Source: Streptomyces sp. TN58
GTDB lineage: Bacteria; Actinomycetota; Actinomycetes; Streptomycetales; Streptomycetaceae
Assembly: GCF_001941845.1 (NCBI RefSeq)
Contig: NZ_CP018870.1
Span: forward strand, 6,796,001 to 6,860,000
Length of the DNA: 64,000 nt
Direction: 5' to 3'
Position 1 is the stretch's first letter. Each line of letters begins with the position of its first letter. Position numbers and translations under genes: made by a program. The notes beneath the pieces are model-generated. The model was not told where the DNA came from and did not search any database. It saw only the letters and a program-made list of their open reading frames with translations. Below are positions 42,492 to 51,675 of this stretch, one piece after another.

Positions 42492-42899
42492 GTGATGACT
42501 CAGCGAAGCAGCATGGACTGGATGCTCAAGGACCTGGCCGCCGGAGTGCCGCAGACGCGGCACGTGATCGTACTGTCCGCGGACGGGCTCTGCGTGGCGC
42601 AGTACGGGGCCGAGACGGACACGGCCGACCGCCTGGCGGCCGCCTGCGCCGGCCTGCAGAGCCTCGCCGGAGCGGTGGCCGCCGAGCTGCCCAGCTCCGA
42701 GGGCAGAATGCGGCTGGTCGTGATCGAGATGGACGGCGGGTTCTTCTACCTGATGGCCGCCGGAGACGGCTCCTACCTCGCGGTCCTCGCCGACGAGGGT
42801 GTCGACGCGGGCCTGATGGGCGCGCAGATGCGCAACCTGGTGACCCGAATGGGGGACCACCTGAGCAGCCCGCCGCGGCATGACGGGCAGCCCGCGTGA
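42492..42899 (+). CDS. cvnB: Conservon roadblock/LC7 protein CvnB
   Basis: A 135-residue roadblock/LC7-domain protein (MTQRSSMDWMLKDLAAGVPQ, TRHVIVLSADGLCVAQYG, DRLAAACAGLQSLAGAVAAE). In bacteria such proteins are partners or GTPase-activating co-factors of small Ras-like GTPases, here CvnD. Start GTG, with an ATG in the next codon as alternative. The stop overlaps the GTG of cvnC (GTGA). Length and context are standard for CvnB. Confidence 0.9.
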   Translation: MMTQRSSMDWMLKDLAAGVPQTRHVIVLSADGLCVAQYGAETDTADRLAAACAGLQSLAGAVAAELPSSEGRMRLVVIEMDGGFFYLMAAGDGSYLAVLADEGVDAGLMGAQMRNLVTRMGDHLSSPPRHDGQPA

Positions 42900-43255
42900 A
42901 AGAGCCGCCCGCGAGCTGGGAGGACGCCAGTCCCGAACGGCTCTATGTCATCACCGGCGGACGCAGTGGCCCCTCCACCTCCGTCCGCCTGGACCTCGTG
43001 ACCTTAGTGGTGGCCAAAGGGCCTCCCCGGCCCGAGATGCAACCCGAGCAGGCCTCCATCCTGCGGATGTGCCAGTCACCGCTGTCGGTGGCCGAGATCG
43101 CCGCGTACGCAGGCCTGCCCGTGAGCGTCGTCACCGTGCTGGTCGGAGACCTGATGGCCGCCCAACGCGTCCACGTCCGCCCGCCCATTCCCACCGCGCA
43201 GCTACCCGACCTTGCTCTGATCGAGGCAGTGATCGATGGACTTCAGAAGCTCTGA
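42896..43255 (+). CDS. cvnC: Conservon DUF742 protein CvnC
   Basis: A 119-residue DUF742 protein. It has PERLYVITGGRSGPSTSVRL near the start and the winged-helix-like LRMCQSPLSVAEIAAYAGLP with SVVTVLVGDLMAAQRVHVRP. CvnC is an obligatory component of conservon complexes and is thought to link CvnA and CvnD. It overlaps cvnB by GTGA and cvnD by 20 bases, so translation is coupled across the operon. Confidence 0.9.
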   Translation: MKEPPASWEDASPERLYVITGGRSGPSTSVRLDLVTLVVAKGPPRPEMQPEQASILRMCQSPLSVAEIAAYAGLPVSVVTVLVGDLMAAQRVHVRPPIPTAQLPDLALIEAVIDGLQKL

Positions 43256-43856
43256 CCCGCCCGCCGGGCCGCGCGAGGCGGACATCCTGCCGCACACGGC
43301 CGCGGCGGCCGTGAAGGTCGTCATCGTCGGCGGCTTCGGTGTGGGCAAGACGACGATGGTCGGTGCGGTCAGCGAGATCAAGCCGCTGACCACCGAGGAG
43401 ACGATGACCAGGGCCGGCGTCGGCATCGACGACACCTGGGGCGTCGCCCGCAAGATCACCACCACCGTCGCCATGGACTTCGGCCGCATCAGCATCAACG
43501 ACGAACTCGTGCTGTACCTGTTCGGGACACCCGGCCAGGAACGCTTCTGGTTCCTGTGGCGCGGGCTGTTCGAAGGCGCGCTCGGAGCCGTCGTACTCCT
43601 CGACACCCGCCGGCTGGAGATCAGCTTCGACGTCATCGGACGGCTGGAGGAACGCGGTGTGCCCTTCGTCGTGGCCGTCAACTCCTTCCCCGGCGCGCCC
43701 GAGCACCCGCTGGAGGAGCTGCGTGAGGCCCTCGACCTGCCGCCCGCCGTCCCGATCCTCGTCTGCGACGCAAGAAGGCGGGAATCGTCCCGCGACGTCC
43801 TGCTGACCCTCATGCGCTACCTGCACTCCCAGGCAGCCACCCAGGAGGCAATGTGA
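43236..43856 (+). CDS. cvnD: Conservon small GTPase CvnD
   Basis: A 206-residue Ras-like GTP-binding protein. The P-loop is GGFGVGKTTMVGAVSEI (about residues 30-46), with a switch region TTEETMTRAGVGIDDT. Walker B/G3 is YLFGTPGQERFWFLW and a G4-like VVAVNSFPGAP takes the place of the usual NKxD. CvnD cycles nucleotide under the influence of CvnA-C. Its stop overlaps the next start (ATGTGA), tying it to the P450 gene. All features are as in other conservons. Confidence 0.9.
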   Translation: MDFRSSDPPAGPREADILPHTAAAAVKVVIVGGFGVGKTTMVGAVSEIKPLTTEETMTRAGVGIDDTWGVARKITTTVAMDFGRISINDELVLYLFGTPGQERFWFLWRGLFEGALGAVVLLDTRRLEISFDVIGRLEERGVPFVVAVNSFPGAPEHPLEELREALDLPPAVPILVCDARRRESSRDVLLTLMRYLHSQAATQEAM

Positions 43857-45262
43857 GCACCACCCCCACCCCGCCGCCCGAGTGCCCCGCCCACGCCGCG
43901 GCGACCGCGGGCGGCCTGTACCGCCTGCACGGAGCGGAAGCCCAGGCGGACCCCCTCGCCCTGTACGAGAAGCTGCGGGCCGAGCACGGCCAGGTGGCCC
44001 CGGTCCTGGTGAGCGGAGACCTCCCGGCGTGGCTGGTCCTGGGCCACCGGGAGAACCTGGACGTCGCCCGCACGTCGTCGCGGTTCGCCCGCGATCCCCG
44101 GGGCTGGCGCGACCTGAGGGAGGGCCGGGTCCCGGCGGACACCCCGCTCGGCCCCATGGTCTCCTGGGTGCCGGTGTGCAACTTCACCGACGGCCCTGTC
44201 CACGAGCGGCTGCGCGCGGCCGTGGTCGAGTCCCTGGAACGCTTCGACAAGCGCGGCATCCGCCGCTACGTGACGCGCTTCGCCAACCAGCTCGTCGACC
44301 AGATCGCGGCCGAGGGGTACGCCGACCTGGTGACCGCCTTCTCCGACCAGCTCCCCATGCTGGTCATGACACAGCTCATCGGGGCCCCCGACGAACACGG
44401 GCCGCTGCTGGTCAACGCGGCGCGCGACATGCTCCAGGGGACGGAGACGGCCCTCCAGAGCGACCGCTACGTCACCACCACGCTGGAGAACCTGGTCACG
44501 GAGCGGAAGGCCAAGCCGGCCCGCGACCTCGCCTCCTGGCTGATCGAGCACCCCGCGGACCTCACCGACACCGAAGTGCTCATGCACCTGCGCGTCGTGC
44601 TGATCGCGGCCTACGAGACCACCGCCAACCTGATCGCCAACACGCTGCGCACCGTACTGACCGACCCGCGGTTCCGGGCAAGCCTCTCCGGGGGCCACAT
44701 GACCCTGCCCGACGCCCTGGAGCAGGTCCTCTGGGACGACCCGCCGATCAACACGATCATCGGGCGCTGGGCCACCGGGGACACCGTGCTCGGCGGCCAG
44801 CAGGTGAAGGCCGGGGACATGGTCCTGCTCGGCCTGGCGGCCGGCAACGCCGATCCGCAGATCCGGCCCGACCCGTCCGCGTCCGTCCATGGCAACCGCT
44901 CCCACCTGGCCTTCAGCAGCGGCCCGCACGAGTGCCCGGGCCAGGACATCGGGCGCGCCATCGCGGACACCGGCATCGAGGTCCTGCTGGACCGGCTGCC
45001 CGACCTCCAGCTGGCCGTCGACGCGAGCGAGCTCCAGTGGCGGGGCACGCTGATGTCACGTCACCTGCTGTCCCTGCCGGTACAGTTCGCCCCGCGCTCG
45101 GTGCCCGCCCCGGCCCCGCAGCTCCCGGTGGAGCAGCCCGCCGGGCACCCCGTCCACCCGGTGATCCCGCCGCAGCCGGCGGCGCCGCCCGCGGTGGCCG
45201 TCACCGGGGGCCGCAGGCGGCGCGGTGTCAGCTGGTGGCGCCGGCTGTTCGGCCGACGCTGA
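43853..45262 (+). CDS. cvnE: Conservon cytochrome P450 (CYP157-like, CvnE)
   Basis: A 469-residue P450, the fifth conservon gene, starting at GTG overlapping the CvnD stop. The haem-binding loop is FSSGPHECPGQDIGRAIAD with the thiolate Cys. The oxygen-binding I helix is VLIAAYETTANLIANTL. The K helix reads ALEQVLWDDPP, so the usually conserved ExxR Arg is replaced and the EQxLW form appears, as described for the CYP157 family found in conservons. The C-terminal 60 residues are Pro/Ala-rich and end in a basic RRRRGVSWWRRLFGRR stretch, which could be a membrane-contact helix. Substrate unknown; the signalling complex may use it as a redox output. Confidence 0.88.
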   Translation: MSTTPTPPPECPAHAAATAGGLYRLHGAEAQADPLALYEKLRAEHGQVAPVLVSGDLPAWLVLGHRENLDVARTSSRFARDPRGWRDLREGRVPADTPLGPMVSWVPVCNFTDGPVHERLRAAVVESLERFDKRGIRRYVTRFANQLVDQIAAEGYADLVTAFSDQLPMLVMTQLIGAPDEHGPLLVNAARDMLQGTETALQSDRYVTTTLENLVTERKAKPARDLASWLIEHPADLTDTEVLMHLRVVLIAAYETTANLIANTLRTVLTDPRFRASLSGGHMTLPDALEQVLWDDPPINTIIGRWATGDTVLGGQQVKAGDMVLLGLAAGNADPQIRPDPSASVHGNRSHLAFSSGPHECPGQDIGRAIADTGIEVLLDRLPDLQLAVDASELQWRGTLMSRHLLSLPVQFAPRSVPAPAPQLPVEQPAGHPVHPVIPPQPAAPPAVAVTGGRRRRGVSWWRRLFGRR

Positions 45263-45304
45263 GGCTGCCGCCTCGTTCCGCTCTTTCCGCTTCTCACGCT
45301 CCCA

Positions 45305-45335
45305 GGGGGCCCCGGCCGCACCGGCCGGGGCCCCC
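45305..45335. terminator. Bidirectional terminator between conservon and terpene genes
   Basis: GGGGGCCCCGGCC pairs perfectly (13 bp) with GGCCGGGGCCCCC across the loop GCACC. It sits in the 80-base gap between the convergent P450 and terpene synthase genes and should stop transcripts from both sides. Confidence 0.85.
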
Positions 45336-45343
45336 TTCCGTCG

Positions 45344-46441
45344 TCAGTGCCGCAGGTGCCGCCACCAGCCGGCCAGAGCCGGCAGGTCGGGCGGCCCGGT
45401 CCCGGTGCAGCCGGGGCCCTCTGCGAACCGGACCGTGAACGAGGAGTCCGCCACGGGCAGTTCGTACCGGTTGCGCGGGCTGGCGTACCGCGGCGCACGG
45501 GTCTGCCACGCGATGGAGCCGGCGACGTAATGGCCCAACGCCGCCAGATGACGACGCAGTTCGCAGTCCGCGCCGTGCTCCAGCCGGTCCCGCAGCCGGA
45601 GGAAGAGGACCATCACCCGGTCGCGCAGCGCCACGGCGAGAGGTACCGCCTCGGCCGGGGAGCAGCCCTCCTGACGGGCGAGGACGTTGACGAGGTTCAC
45701 CTCGCGCGGTTCCAGATGGTCGTCCTTGTCGTAGGAGAACAGGTCGTTGTCCGCGCTGACGACGAAACCGGCCGCGTCCGTGAGGGCCGTCAGGGCGGGG
45801 GAGCACAGGACGTCCGCCGGCAGCCGGTCCCGGCGGGCGACGTCCGACCAGGTCAGCGAGAACCGCGTGCCGTTCGCGAGCGGGCCCATGGCGACGAAGT
45901 CGTTCAGCCCCGGCATCGATCCCTCCTCCGCCCGGGCGGCGCGCCAGGCCGCCCCGAGCAGCCAGTCCCGCGTCCCCTCGACGAATCTGCGCAGCTCGTA
46001 GGGGGTGAGCAGAGCGTGGGTGCGGCCGACCAGGTCCAGCAGCGCACGGGTCATGGGCCCTTCGGGCAGCAGGCCCGCCCCGGGGTCCTCGATCGTGCGC
46101 AGCAGCCGTGCCCCATGTTCGACGACGGCCGCCGTCCCCACATCGTCGGAACCGGAGTCCTGCCAGTCGTCGACGGCGTTGGCCCAGTAGTTCCACTCGG
46201 TGAACAGCAGGAGGGCTTCCACGTCCCCCTCGGGGATGATGCGGCACGAGAAGTCGGCGCTGTGGGTGGCGAGCCCCCATGCGCGCTCGACCGGATCCGG
46301 GTACAGGCCGAAGGCGTCGAGCCACTCGACCGCCCGGGCTTCCACCTCCTTCGCGTCGGGATGGACGAGGTCGCGCGGCAGGGGGCAGTAGAAGGGCGGC
46401 AGCCCCCTGCCCAGGCGTGAGGGCCGTGGCGGCGCGGTCAT
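45344..46441 (-). CDS. Class I terpene synthase
   Basis: A 365-residue cyclase of linear prenyl diphosphates, acting with a Mg2+ cluster. Metal motifs are present: the first aspartate-rich motif DDWQD in [20 protein letters not shown], and the NSE-type motif [13 protein letters not shown]. The C-terminal RY pair ([14 protein letters not shown]) and the helix with [12 protein letters not shown] complete the fold. The start ATG overlaps the stop of the upstream methyltransferase gene (ATGA). The product cannot be predicted from sequence, but the coupled methyltransferase suggests a methylated prenyl diphosphate substrate, as in 2-methylisoborneol biosynthesis. It does not closely resemble the 2-MIB synthase motif pattern that I know. 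Confidence 0.85.
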   Translation of the reverse strand: MTAPPRPSRLGRGLPPFYCPLPRDLVHPDAKEVEARAVEWLDAFGLYPDPVERAWGLATHSADFSCRIIPEGDVEALLLFTEWNYWANAVDDWQDSGSDDVGTAAVVEHGARLLRTIEDPGAGLLPEGPMTRALLDLVGRTHALLTPYELRRFVEGTRDWLLGAAWRAARAEEGSMPGLNDFVAMGPLANGTRFSLTWSDVARRDRLPADVLCSPALTALTDAAGFVVSADNDLFSYDKDDHLEPREVNLVNVLARQEGCSPAEAVPLAVALRDRVMVLFLRLRDRLEHGADCELRRHLAALGHYVAGSIAWQTRAPRYASPRNRYELPVADSSFTVRFAEGPGCTGTGPPDLPALAGWWRHLRH

Positions 46442-47355
46442 CCGCCACCGCCGATCCGGAAGCGCAGCAGCCGCGTCTCCACCGCGTGATCGCGCCACAG
46501 CCGGAAGAACTTGCTGTGTGCGATCGTCGACTGTTCGAGCCGGTCGGCGCTCCAGGCCCCGGGCTCGGCGCCGGAGCCCGCTCTCAGCCGGTCGAGTTCG
46601 GCGGTGTTCCAGGCCATGGACTGCACCCAGAACTCCGCCACCGCGTCCGTCACGTCCTCGTCCTGGACCAGCTCGAATCCGGCCGCCTCGGCCGCGGCCA
46701 GGTAGTCCGAGCGCCGGCCCAGCCGCGTTCTGTAGTAGCCGTCCATGAACTCCCGCCACTCGGACGCGCCCACGAAATGCTCCTGGATCCCGAACCAGCC
46801 ACCGGGTACGAGCGCCTTGGCGACGACCTCGAACAACCGGGCCCGGTCGGTGTACCCGCTGCTCTCGTTGGCGTAGGCGGCGTCGTACACCCGGGTCTCG
46901 TCCAGGTCGTGCACGTCCGCCAGTACGGGCTCCACGCGCTCCGCGACCCCGGCCTGACGGGCGAAGTCCCGGACGATCGGCAGGTGTTCCGGTGCGACGG
47001 TGAGACCGGTGACCGACGCGCCGTGCTCCTGCGCCCAGTACAACGAGGTCCCGCCGAGACCGCAGCCGATGTCGAGCAGCCGCCGGGGAGGCGCCTCGTA
47101 CGCGCCCCAGGAACGGGCCGCGTGGTCGACTATCCGCTCCTGCGCCTCGAACAGACCCCGCTTGAGCGCGCTCTGCGCGACGGTGGTGTCCGGTGGGCCG
47201 TCCGGATACAGCCCCACATGGAAGTGGACGCGTGGACCCGGACCGTACTTGTGCAGGATCTCCTGTGTCTTGCGGCTGTAGTAGAGCCGCACCGCGTCGT
47301 CCGCGGCCGCGCCGCGGCCACTGCCTAAGGGCCATACGAACGGTATTACGCGCAT
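46438..47355 (-). CDS. SAM-dependent methyltransferase, possible prenyl-diphosphate C-methyltransferase
   Basis: A 305-residue class I methyltransferase. The SAM-binding motif I is [20 protein letters not shown]. Motifs II/III follow in [17 protein letters not shown] and [34 protein letters not shown] is a typical motif IV. The N-terminal block ([36 protein letters not shown]) is of the kind seen in cyclopropane-synthase-like and prenyl-diphosphate C-methyltransferases such as GPP 2-C-methyltransferase. It is first in a two-gene operon with a terpene synthase. Start at the ATG of [11 protein letters not shown]; in-frame upstream codons overlap an apparently non-coding region. Confidence 0.82.
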   Translation of the reverse strand: MRVIPFVWPLGSGRGAAADDAVRLYYSRKTQEILHKYGPGPRVHFHVGLYPDGPPDTTVAQSALKRGLFEAQERIVDHAARSWGAYEAPPRRLLDIGCGLGGTSLYWAQEHGASVTGLTVAPEHLPIVRDFARQAGVAERVEPVLADVHDLDETRVYDAAYANESSGYTDRARLFEVVAKALVPGGWFGIQEHFVGASEWREFMDGYYRTRLGRRSDYLAAAEAAGFELVQDEDVTDAVAEFWVQSMAWNTAELDRLRAGSGAEPGAWSADRLEQSTIAHSKFFRLWRDHAVETRLLRFRIGGGG

Positions 47356-47606
47356 GGGTGTCCGCCCTTTCGTGGGGTAGGGCCGCCCTCCGGGACACGC
47401 CGGCGCCGCTTTCGTAGCGTCCCGAACGGCACACTGTTGAAGCACGGACCATCGTGGCACTTCGGAGGCACCACGTCAGCCCGCTGGATCAGCACGGTAC
47501 CGCCAAGATCAGTGCGTCGTAGGCGGGTTGAGGGGGATGACGAGCCGGTTCCCGGCACGGAGGGCGGTCGAGCGGGCGGTGGCGGGAAGCCGGCGGTGCT
47601 CCGGTC

Positions 47607-48368
47607 TCATGCGCCGGCGTACGCCGGGTACGGCCGTCCTGGCGGGGACGGCACGAGCCTGGTGAACGCCCGGGCGTCGGCCACGGCCGCTCCGCCGGGG
47701 TCGTTGTTGAAGTAGGCGAAGACGTCCGAGTCCGCCGGCCAGGTGTCCACGATCCGGGCCGCCCAGGTGTGCAGGGCCGTCCGTCCGTAGCGGGGAGCCG
47801 GCCGGGCGCGGCCCGCGTGGAAGCGCACGTATCCCCAGCCCGCGGTGCGCCACAGCGGCGTCACGGGCCGCGATCCGCGGTCCGCCCAGCACAGGGCGGC
47901 ACCGCGCTCGGTCAGGACCGAGCGCACCTCCGGCGTCCACCAGGAGGCGTGCCGGGGCTCGACCGCGACACGCGTCTCGGCCGGGAAGCAGGCCAGGCAC
48001 GCGTCGAGTGCGGCCGGATCGGCTCGCAGGGTGGGCGGCAGCTGGAGCAGGACCGGTCCGAGCCGGTCCCCCAGGGACGCGGCGTGCGCCAGGAGCCGGT
48101 GAACCGGCTCGGCCGGCTCGCGCAGGCGTTTGACGTGCGTCAGGAAGCGGCTGGCCTTGACGGCCATGACAAAACCGGGCGGGGTGCGGGCCCGCCACTG
48201 GGCGAACGTCTCGGGTGTCGGCAGCCGGTAGAAGGCGGCGTTGCTCTCCACGGTGCGGAAATGACCGGTGTACTCCTCCAGCCACAGGCGCTGCGGCCGG
48301 TCCGGCGGGTAGAGGACGCCCGACCAGTCGCGGTACTGCCACCCGGAGGTGCCGACGTACACGCCCAT
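47607..48368 (-). CDS. DUF72 family protein
   Basis: A 253-residue TIM-barrel-like DUF72 protein. Recognisable blocks are VGTSGWQYRDWSGVLYPPDR, EYTGHFRTVESNAAFYRLPT, FVMAVKASRFLTHVKRLREP, LLQLPPTLRADPAALDACLA, VAVEPRHASWWTPEVRSVLT and VFAYFNNDPGGAAVADARAF. DUF72 proteins are conserved across bacteria and their reaction is unknown. The ATG of MGVYVGTSG starts exactly at the conserved N-terminus. It is monocistronic as far as can be seen. Confidence 0.88.
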   Translation of the reverse strand: MGVYVGTSGWQYRDWSGVLYPPDRPQRLWLEEYTGHFRTVESNAAFYRLPTPETFAQWRARTPPGFVMAVKASRFLTHVKRLREPAEPVHRLLAHAASLGDRLGPVLLQLPPTLRADPAALDACLACFPAETRVAVEPRHASWWTPEVRSVLTERGAALCWADRGSRPVTPLWRTAGWGYVRFHAGRARPAPRYGRTALHTWAARIVDTWPADSDVFAYFNNDPGGAAVADARAFTRLVPSPPGRPYPAYAGA

Positions 48369-48510
48369 GCCCTCCGCCTGCCCACGGCCGGGTCCGGCAC
48401 ACCTCGGCGCCCACGGCGGATCCGGCTGCCTCGCCCCCGGCGCGGGGCCGCGGACGCCGGGCAGCGGGCGCGGCCGTCCCGCGGTCGGAGGCCGCCCGCC
48501 CGCTGGGCCG

Positions 48511-49416
48511 TCAGGCGAGTGCCGCGGCCAGCACTTCGGCCGCCCGGGCCACCAGGGCGTTCTCGCGGGGCGCGGCCGCCTCCGGTTTGGTGGTCAGCAC
48601 GGCCAGCTCCACGGGCGGCCGCCCGGGAGGCCAGGCGATGCCCACGTTGTTGTTGGTCCCGTACGACCCGGCGCCGGTCTTGTCCCCGATCACCCAGTCG
48701 CGGGGGAGCCCGGCGCGGAACCGGTCGCCGCTCGTCGTGTTGGACACCAGCCAACGCGTCAGGAGCTCGCGGTGCCGCGGGACGAGCGCGTCGCCGAGGA
48801 CGAGCCGCCCGTACGTCCGCGCGATGGCCCGGGGGCTGGTCGTGTCGGTCACCCGCCACGGCTCGGCCGAGTTCAGCTCGGGCTCCCACCGGTCGAGCCG
48901 TGTCACGCGGTCACCGACGGAGCGGCAGAGGCGGGTGATCGCCGAGGGTCCGCCCAGCTCGCGCAGCAGCAGGTTCGCGGCGCAGTTGTCGCTCTGGGCG
49001 ATGGCGGCCGAGCACAGCTCGGCCACCGTCAGCCCCTGGGCGATGTTCTCCGGCAGCCCGGTCACCGAGCCGCCGCCCGCGCCGGCGACGTCCTGCGCGG
49101 TGTAGCGGATCCGCCGGGCGAGGAACCCGCCGTCGCGGTCCAGGTCCCGCATCACGGCCGCCGCGGCGGGCGCCTTGAACACCGAGCACATGGGGAACAG
49201 CTCGTCGGCGCGGTACCGCACCGTCCGGCCGGTGCCCGTGTCCCGCGCGTACGCCCCCACCCGCGCGCCGTACTCGCGCTCCAGCGCGCGCAGCCGCCGT
49301 ACGGCCTCACCGCCCGCGCCGCCGGGCGCCGCGGCACGGGCCGCACCCGCCGGCAGGGCCGCGCCCAGCGCCACTCCCGCTCCCAGAGTCAGTACGGCAC
49401 GACGGGTCTGCTCCAC
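48511..49416 (-). CDS. Class A beta-lactamase, Tat-exported
   Basis: A 301-residue secreted enzyme that opens beta-lactam rings by a serine acyl-enzyme. The GTG start is seven bases after GGAGAGGAG. The signal peptide has twin arginines (QTRRAVLTLGAGVALGAALP), indicating Tat export as for other Streptomyces beta-lactamases. All catalytic motifs are present: S78xxK81 in CSVFK, SDN at 142-144, the omega-loop E178 in EPELN, and KTG at 246-248. It should therefore be active. No divergent BlaI-like regulator is visible. Such enzymes are common resident genes in Streptomyces. Confidence 0.92.
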   Translation of the reverse strand: MEQTRRAVLTLGAGVALGAALPAGAARAAAPGGAGGEAVRRLRALEREYGARVGAYARDTGTGRTVRYRADELFPMCSVFKAPAAAAVMRDLDRDGGFLARRIRYTAQDVAGAGGGSVTGLPENIAQGLTVAELCSAAIAQSDNCAANLLLRELGGPSAITRLCRSVGDRVTRLDRWEPELNSAEPWRVTDTTSPRAIARTYGRLVLGDALVPRHRELLTRWLVSNTTSGDRFRAGLPRDWVIGDKTGAGSYGTNNNVGIAWPPGRPPVELAVLTTKPEAAAPRENALVARAAEVLAAALA

Positions 49417-49506
49417 GTCGTCACTCCTCTCCCTTTGACGGTCACGTGGGGGCAAAGACGCCAAAGAAGATCAATTCGGTTCCGTTCGGCTGCCGGTGCG
49501 GCGGTG

Positions 49507-50754
49507 TCAGCGGCCCGGAGCGGGCGCGGGGTCCTGCTCGCGGACGGCCCAGGGCGAGCCGTACTCCGTCAGCAGGTCGAGGAACGGCACCGGCGGCAGG
49601 GCCTCGGGGCCCAGGACGCCGGCTCCCGACCACACGCCGTTCGCGAGGAGTTCGAGGGCCACCACCGGGTTCACCGCGGTCTGCCAGACGACGGCCTGGG
49701 AGCCGTACTCGCGCATCGACCACTGGTTGTCGACCACGTGGTAGAGGTACACCTCGCGCGGCCGGCCGTCCCGGGTGCCCCGGACCCAGGTGCCGGCGCA
49801 GGTCTTGCCCGTCATCCGGTCGCCGAGCGTCGCCGGGTCGGGGAGGCAGGCGGCGACGACGTCGCGCGGCGAGACCCGGACCTCGGCGCCGTCCCCGCCG
49901 CGGACCGGCACCCGGGCGGTGGAGTCCAGGCCCAGCGCGTGCAGGGCCTTGAGCTTGCCGATGAAGTCGTCGCCGAGGCCGTACTTGAACGTCACCCGGC
50001 GGGCGCCGACCCAGCGCGGGACCAGCAGCACCTCCTCGTGCTCGACGTTGACGCACTCGACCGGCCCGATGCCCTCGGGGAAGTCGAAGACCTCCGGCTC
50101 GCTGAACGGCTCGGTGGTGAACCAGCCGCGTCCGCTCTCGTACACCACCGGAGGGTTCAGGCACTCCTCGATCGTGGTCCAGATGTTGAAGGACGGTGCG
50201 AAGTCGTAGCCCTCGACGGTCAGGTTCGCGCCGTCGCGGATCCCGATCTCCTCGATGTCGTCGAAGAGCTCGTCGGCGGCGTAGCGGGCGAAGACGTCCG
50301 ACAGGCCGGGCTCGACACCCATGCCGACGAGCGCGAGGCGGCCCGACTTCTCCCAGTCCGCGGCCCGCTCGAACTGCTCGTCGCCGAGCTTCACCCCGCA
50401 CTCGGCGTGCGGGCGGTCCGGGTGCGGGCGGGAGAGGGACATGGCCATGTCGACGTAGTGGCTGCCCGCCGCGAGGGCGGCGCCGAACAGCGGCATCACG
50501 AAGCGCGGGTCGGTGGCGTTCATCAGTACGTCACACCCGTGCTCGGTGAGCAGCGCGGTCACCGCCGCCTCGTCGGAGGCGTCCACGCGGCAGGCCCTGA
50601 AGCGCCGCTCGTCGGCGCCCAGGGCTCTGACCGCGGCCTGCGCGCGGGCCAGGTCGTAGTCGGCGACGACGAAGTGGTCGAAGAAGTCACGACGGGCGGC
50701 GATCTTGGTGATCGCGCTCCCGACGCCGCCGGCACCCACAAGCAGAACACGCAT
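49507..50754 (-). CDS. Saccharopine dehydrogenase-family oxidoreductase
   Basis: A 415-residue protein with an N-terminal Rossmann fold (MRVLLVGAGGVGSAITKIAA, VVADYDLARAQAAVRAL) and a catalytic domain (GLGVEPGLSDVFARYAADEL-like, GYDFAPSFNIWTTIEECLNP, VFDFPEGIGPVECVNVEHEE) typical of the saccharopine dehydrogenase/carboxynorspermidine-synthase-like group. NAD(P)-dependent reductive amination or its reverse is likely; the amino-acid or polyamine substrate is not clear. A TetR gene diverges from it over ~115 bases, so regulation by that protein is plausible. Confidence 0.85.
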   Translation of the reverse strand: MRVLLVGAGGVGSAITKIAARRDFFDHFVVADYDLARAQAAVRALGADERRFRACRVDASDEAAVTALLTEHGCDVLMNATDPRFVMPLFGAALAAGSHYVDMAMSLSRPHPDRPHAECGVKLGDEQFERAADWEKSGRLALVGMGVEPGLSDVFARYAADELFDDIEEIGIRDGANLTVEGYDFAPSFNIWTTIEECLNPPVVYESGRGWFTTEPFSEPEVFDFPEGIGPVECVNVEHEEVLLVPRWVGARRVTFKYGLGDDFIGKLKALHALGLDSTARVPVRGGDGAEVRVSPRDVVAACLPDPATLGDRMTGKTCAGTWVRGTRDGRPREVYLYHVVDNQWSMREYGSQAVVWQTAVNPVVALELLANGVWSGAGVLGPEALPPVPFLDLLTEYGSPWAVREQDPAPAPGR

Positions 50755-50868
50755 GTCTTCGTCCCTTCTCGGCGAGGCGTGCGCCTCCAGGGGGCTGATG
50801 GAACCGGGCGCCCCGAGTTAAGGTCAATGGTGTTGGCATAAGACCGGCACGTCACGGAGGCGGGCGCG

Positions 50869-51675
50869 ATGGCGAAGGACGTGGTCCCGGAGGAGGCCCG
50901 CAGGCGGCGCCGGCCGACCCGGCAGGGGACGGTGCTCTCGGAGCGGCTGATCGTCGAGACGGCGCTGCGGATGGTGCGCGAGCACGGCAGCGCGGGCCTG
51001 TCCGCCCGGCGGCTCGGGGCCGCACTGGGCGCGGACCCCAGCACCCTCTACCGGTACTTCGAGGGCATGGACGGCCTCACCCTGGCCATGGGCGAGGAGC
51101 TGATCGGCCGGGCCCTCGCCGGCTGGGCACCGACCGGCCGGTGGCGCGACGACCTGCGCGCCCTCGGACTGCGTATCCACGGCGCCTACCTCGCCCACCC
51201 GCAGGCCGCGCTGCTGACCGCGAGCCGGGTGACCGGCCGGCCGCGGGAGATCGCGGCCGACGAGGCGATCCTGGGCATCCTGCGCGGGGCGGGCTTCGGC
51301 GACGAGGACGCGGTGCGGATCTACCACGCCTACATCGACCAGAGCCTGGCGTTCGCCGCGCTCGACGCGGGCCCGCTCGCCCTGACGGCCGAGGCCCGCG
51401 AGTCGGACGAGGAGCGCTGGGAGTCGACGTACGCCCGGCTGCCGGCCGACGCGTACCCGAACATCGCGGCCACCGCCGGCCTGCTGGCCGCCCGTATGCC
51501 GCACAGCGCCTACCCGGTCGCCCTGGAGATGCTGCTGGAGACCGCCGAGCGGCAGCTGGCGGACTCCGGGGGCCGGGACGGGCCCCGGTCGGGCGTTAGC
51601 CGTGCGCCGGAGCGGGCAGACGCCGGGAGGAAGCGAACCCGGACCCGGACGGACCGTCCCGAGGAGGCACGATGA
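50869..51675 (+). CDS. TetR-family regulator
   Basis: A 268-residue regulator: HTH in LIVETALRMVREHGSAGLSA and RRLGAALGADPSTLYRYF, C-terminal domain of the TetR_C type (RWRDDLRALGLRIHGAYLAH, AALLTASRVTGRPREI). The C-terminal tail (SRAPERADAGRKRTRTRTD) is basic and probably disordered. It diverges from the saccharopine-dehydrogenase-like gene; the space between contains an imperfect repeat (GTCAA-N5-TTGGC) that could be its site. Its stop overlaps the next ATG, so the DUF4235 gene is co-transcribed. Confidence 0.88.
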   Translation: MAKDVVPEEARRRRRPTRQGTVLSERLIVETALRMVREHGSAGLSARRLGAALGADPSTLYRYFEGMDGLTLAMGEELIGRALAGWAPTGRWRDDLRALGLRIHGAYLAHPQAALLTASRVTGRPREIAADEAILGILRGAGFGDEDAVRIYHAYIDQSLAFAALDAGPLALTAEARESDEERWESTYARLPADAYPNIAATAGLLAARMPHSAYPVALEMLLETAERQLADSGGRDGPRSGVSRAPERADAGRKRTRTRTDRPEEAR

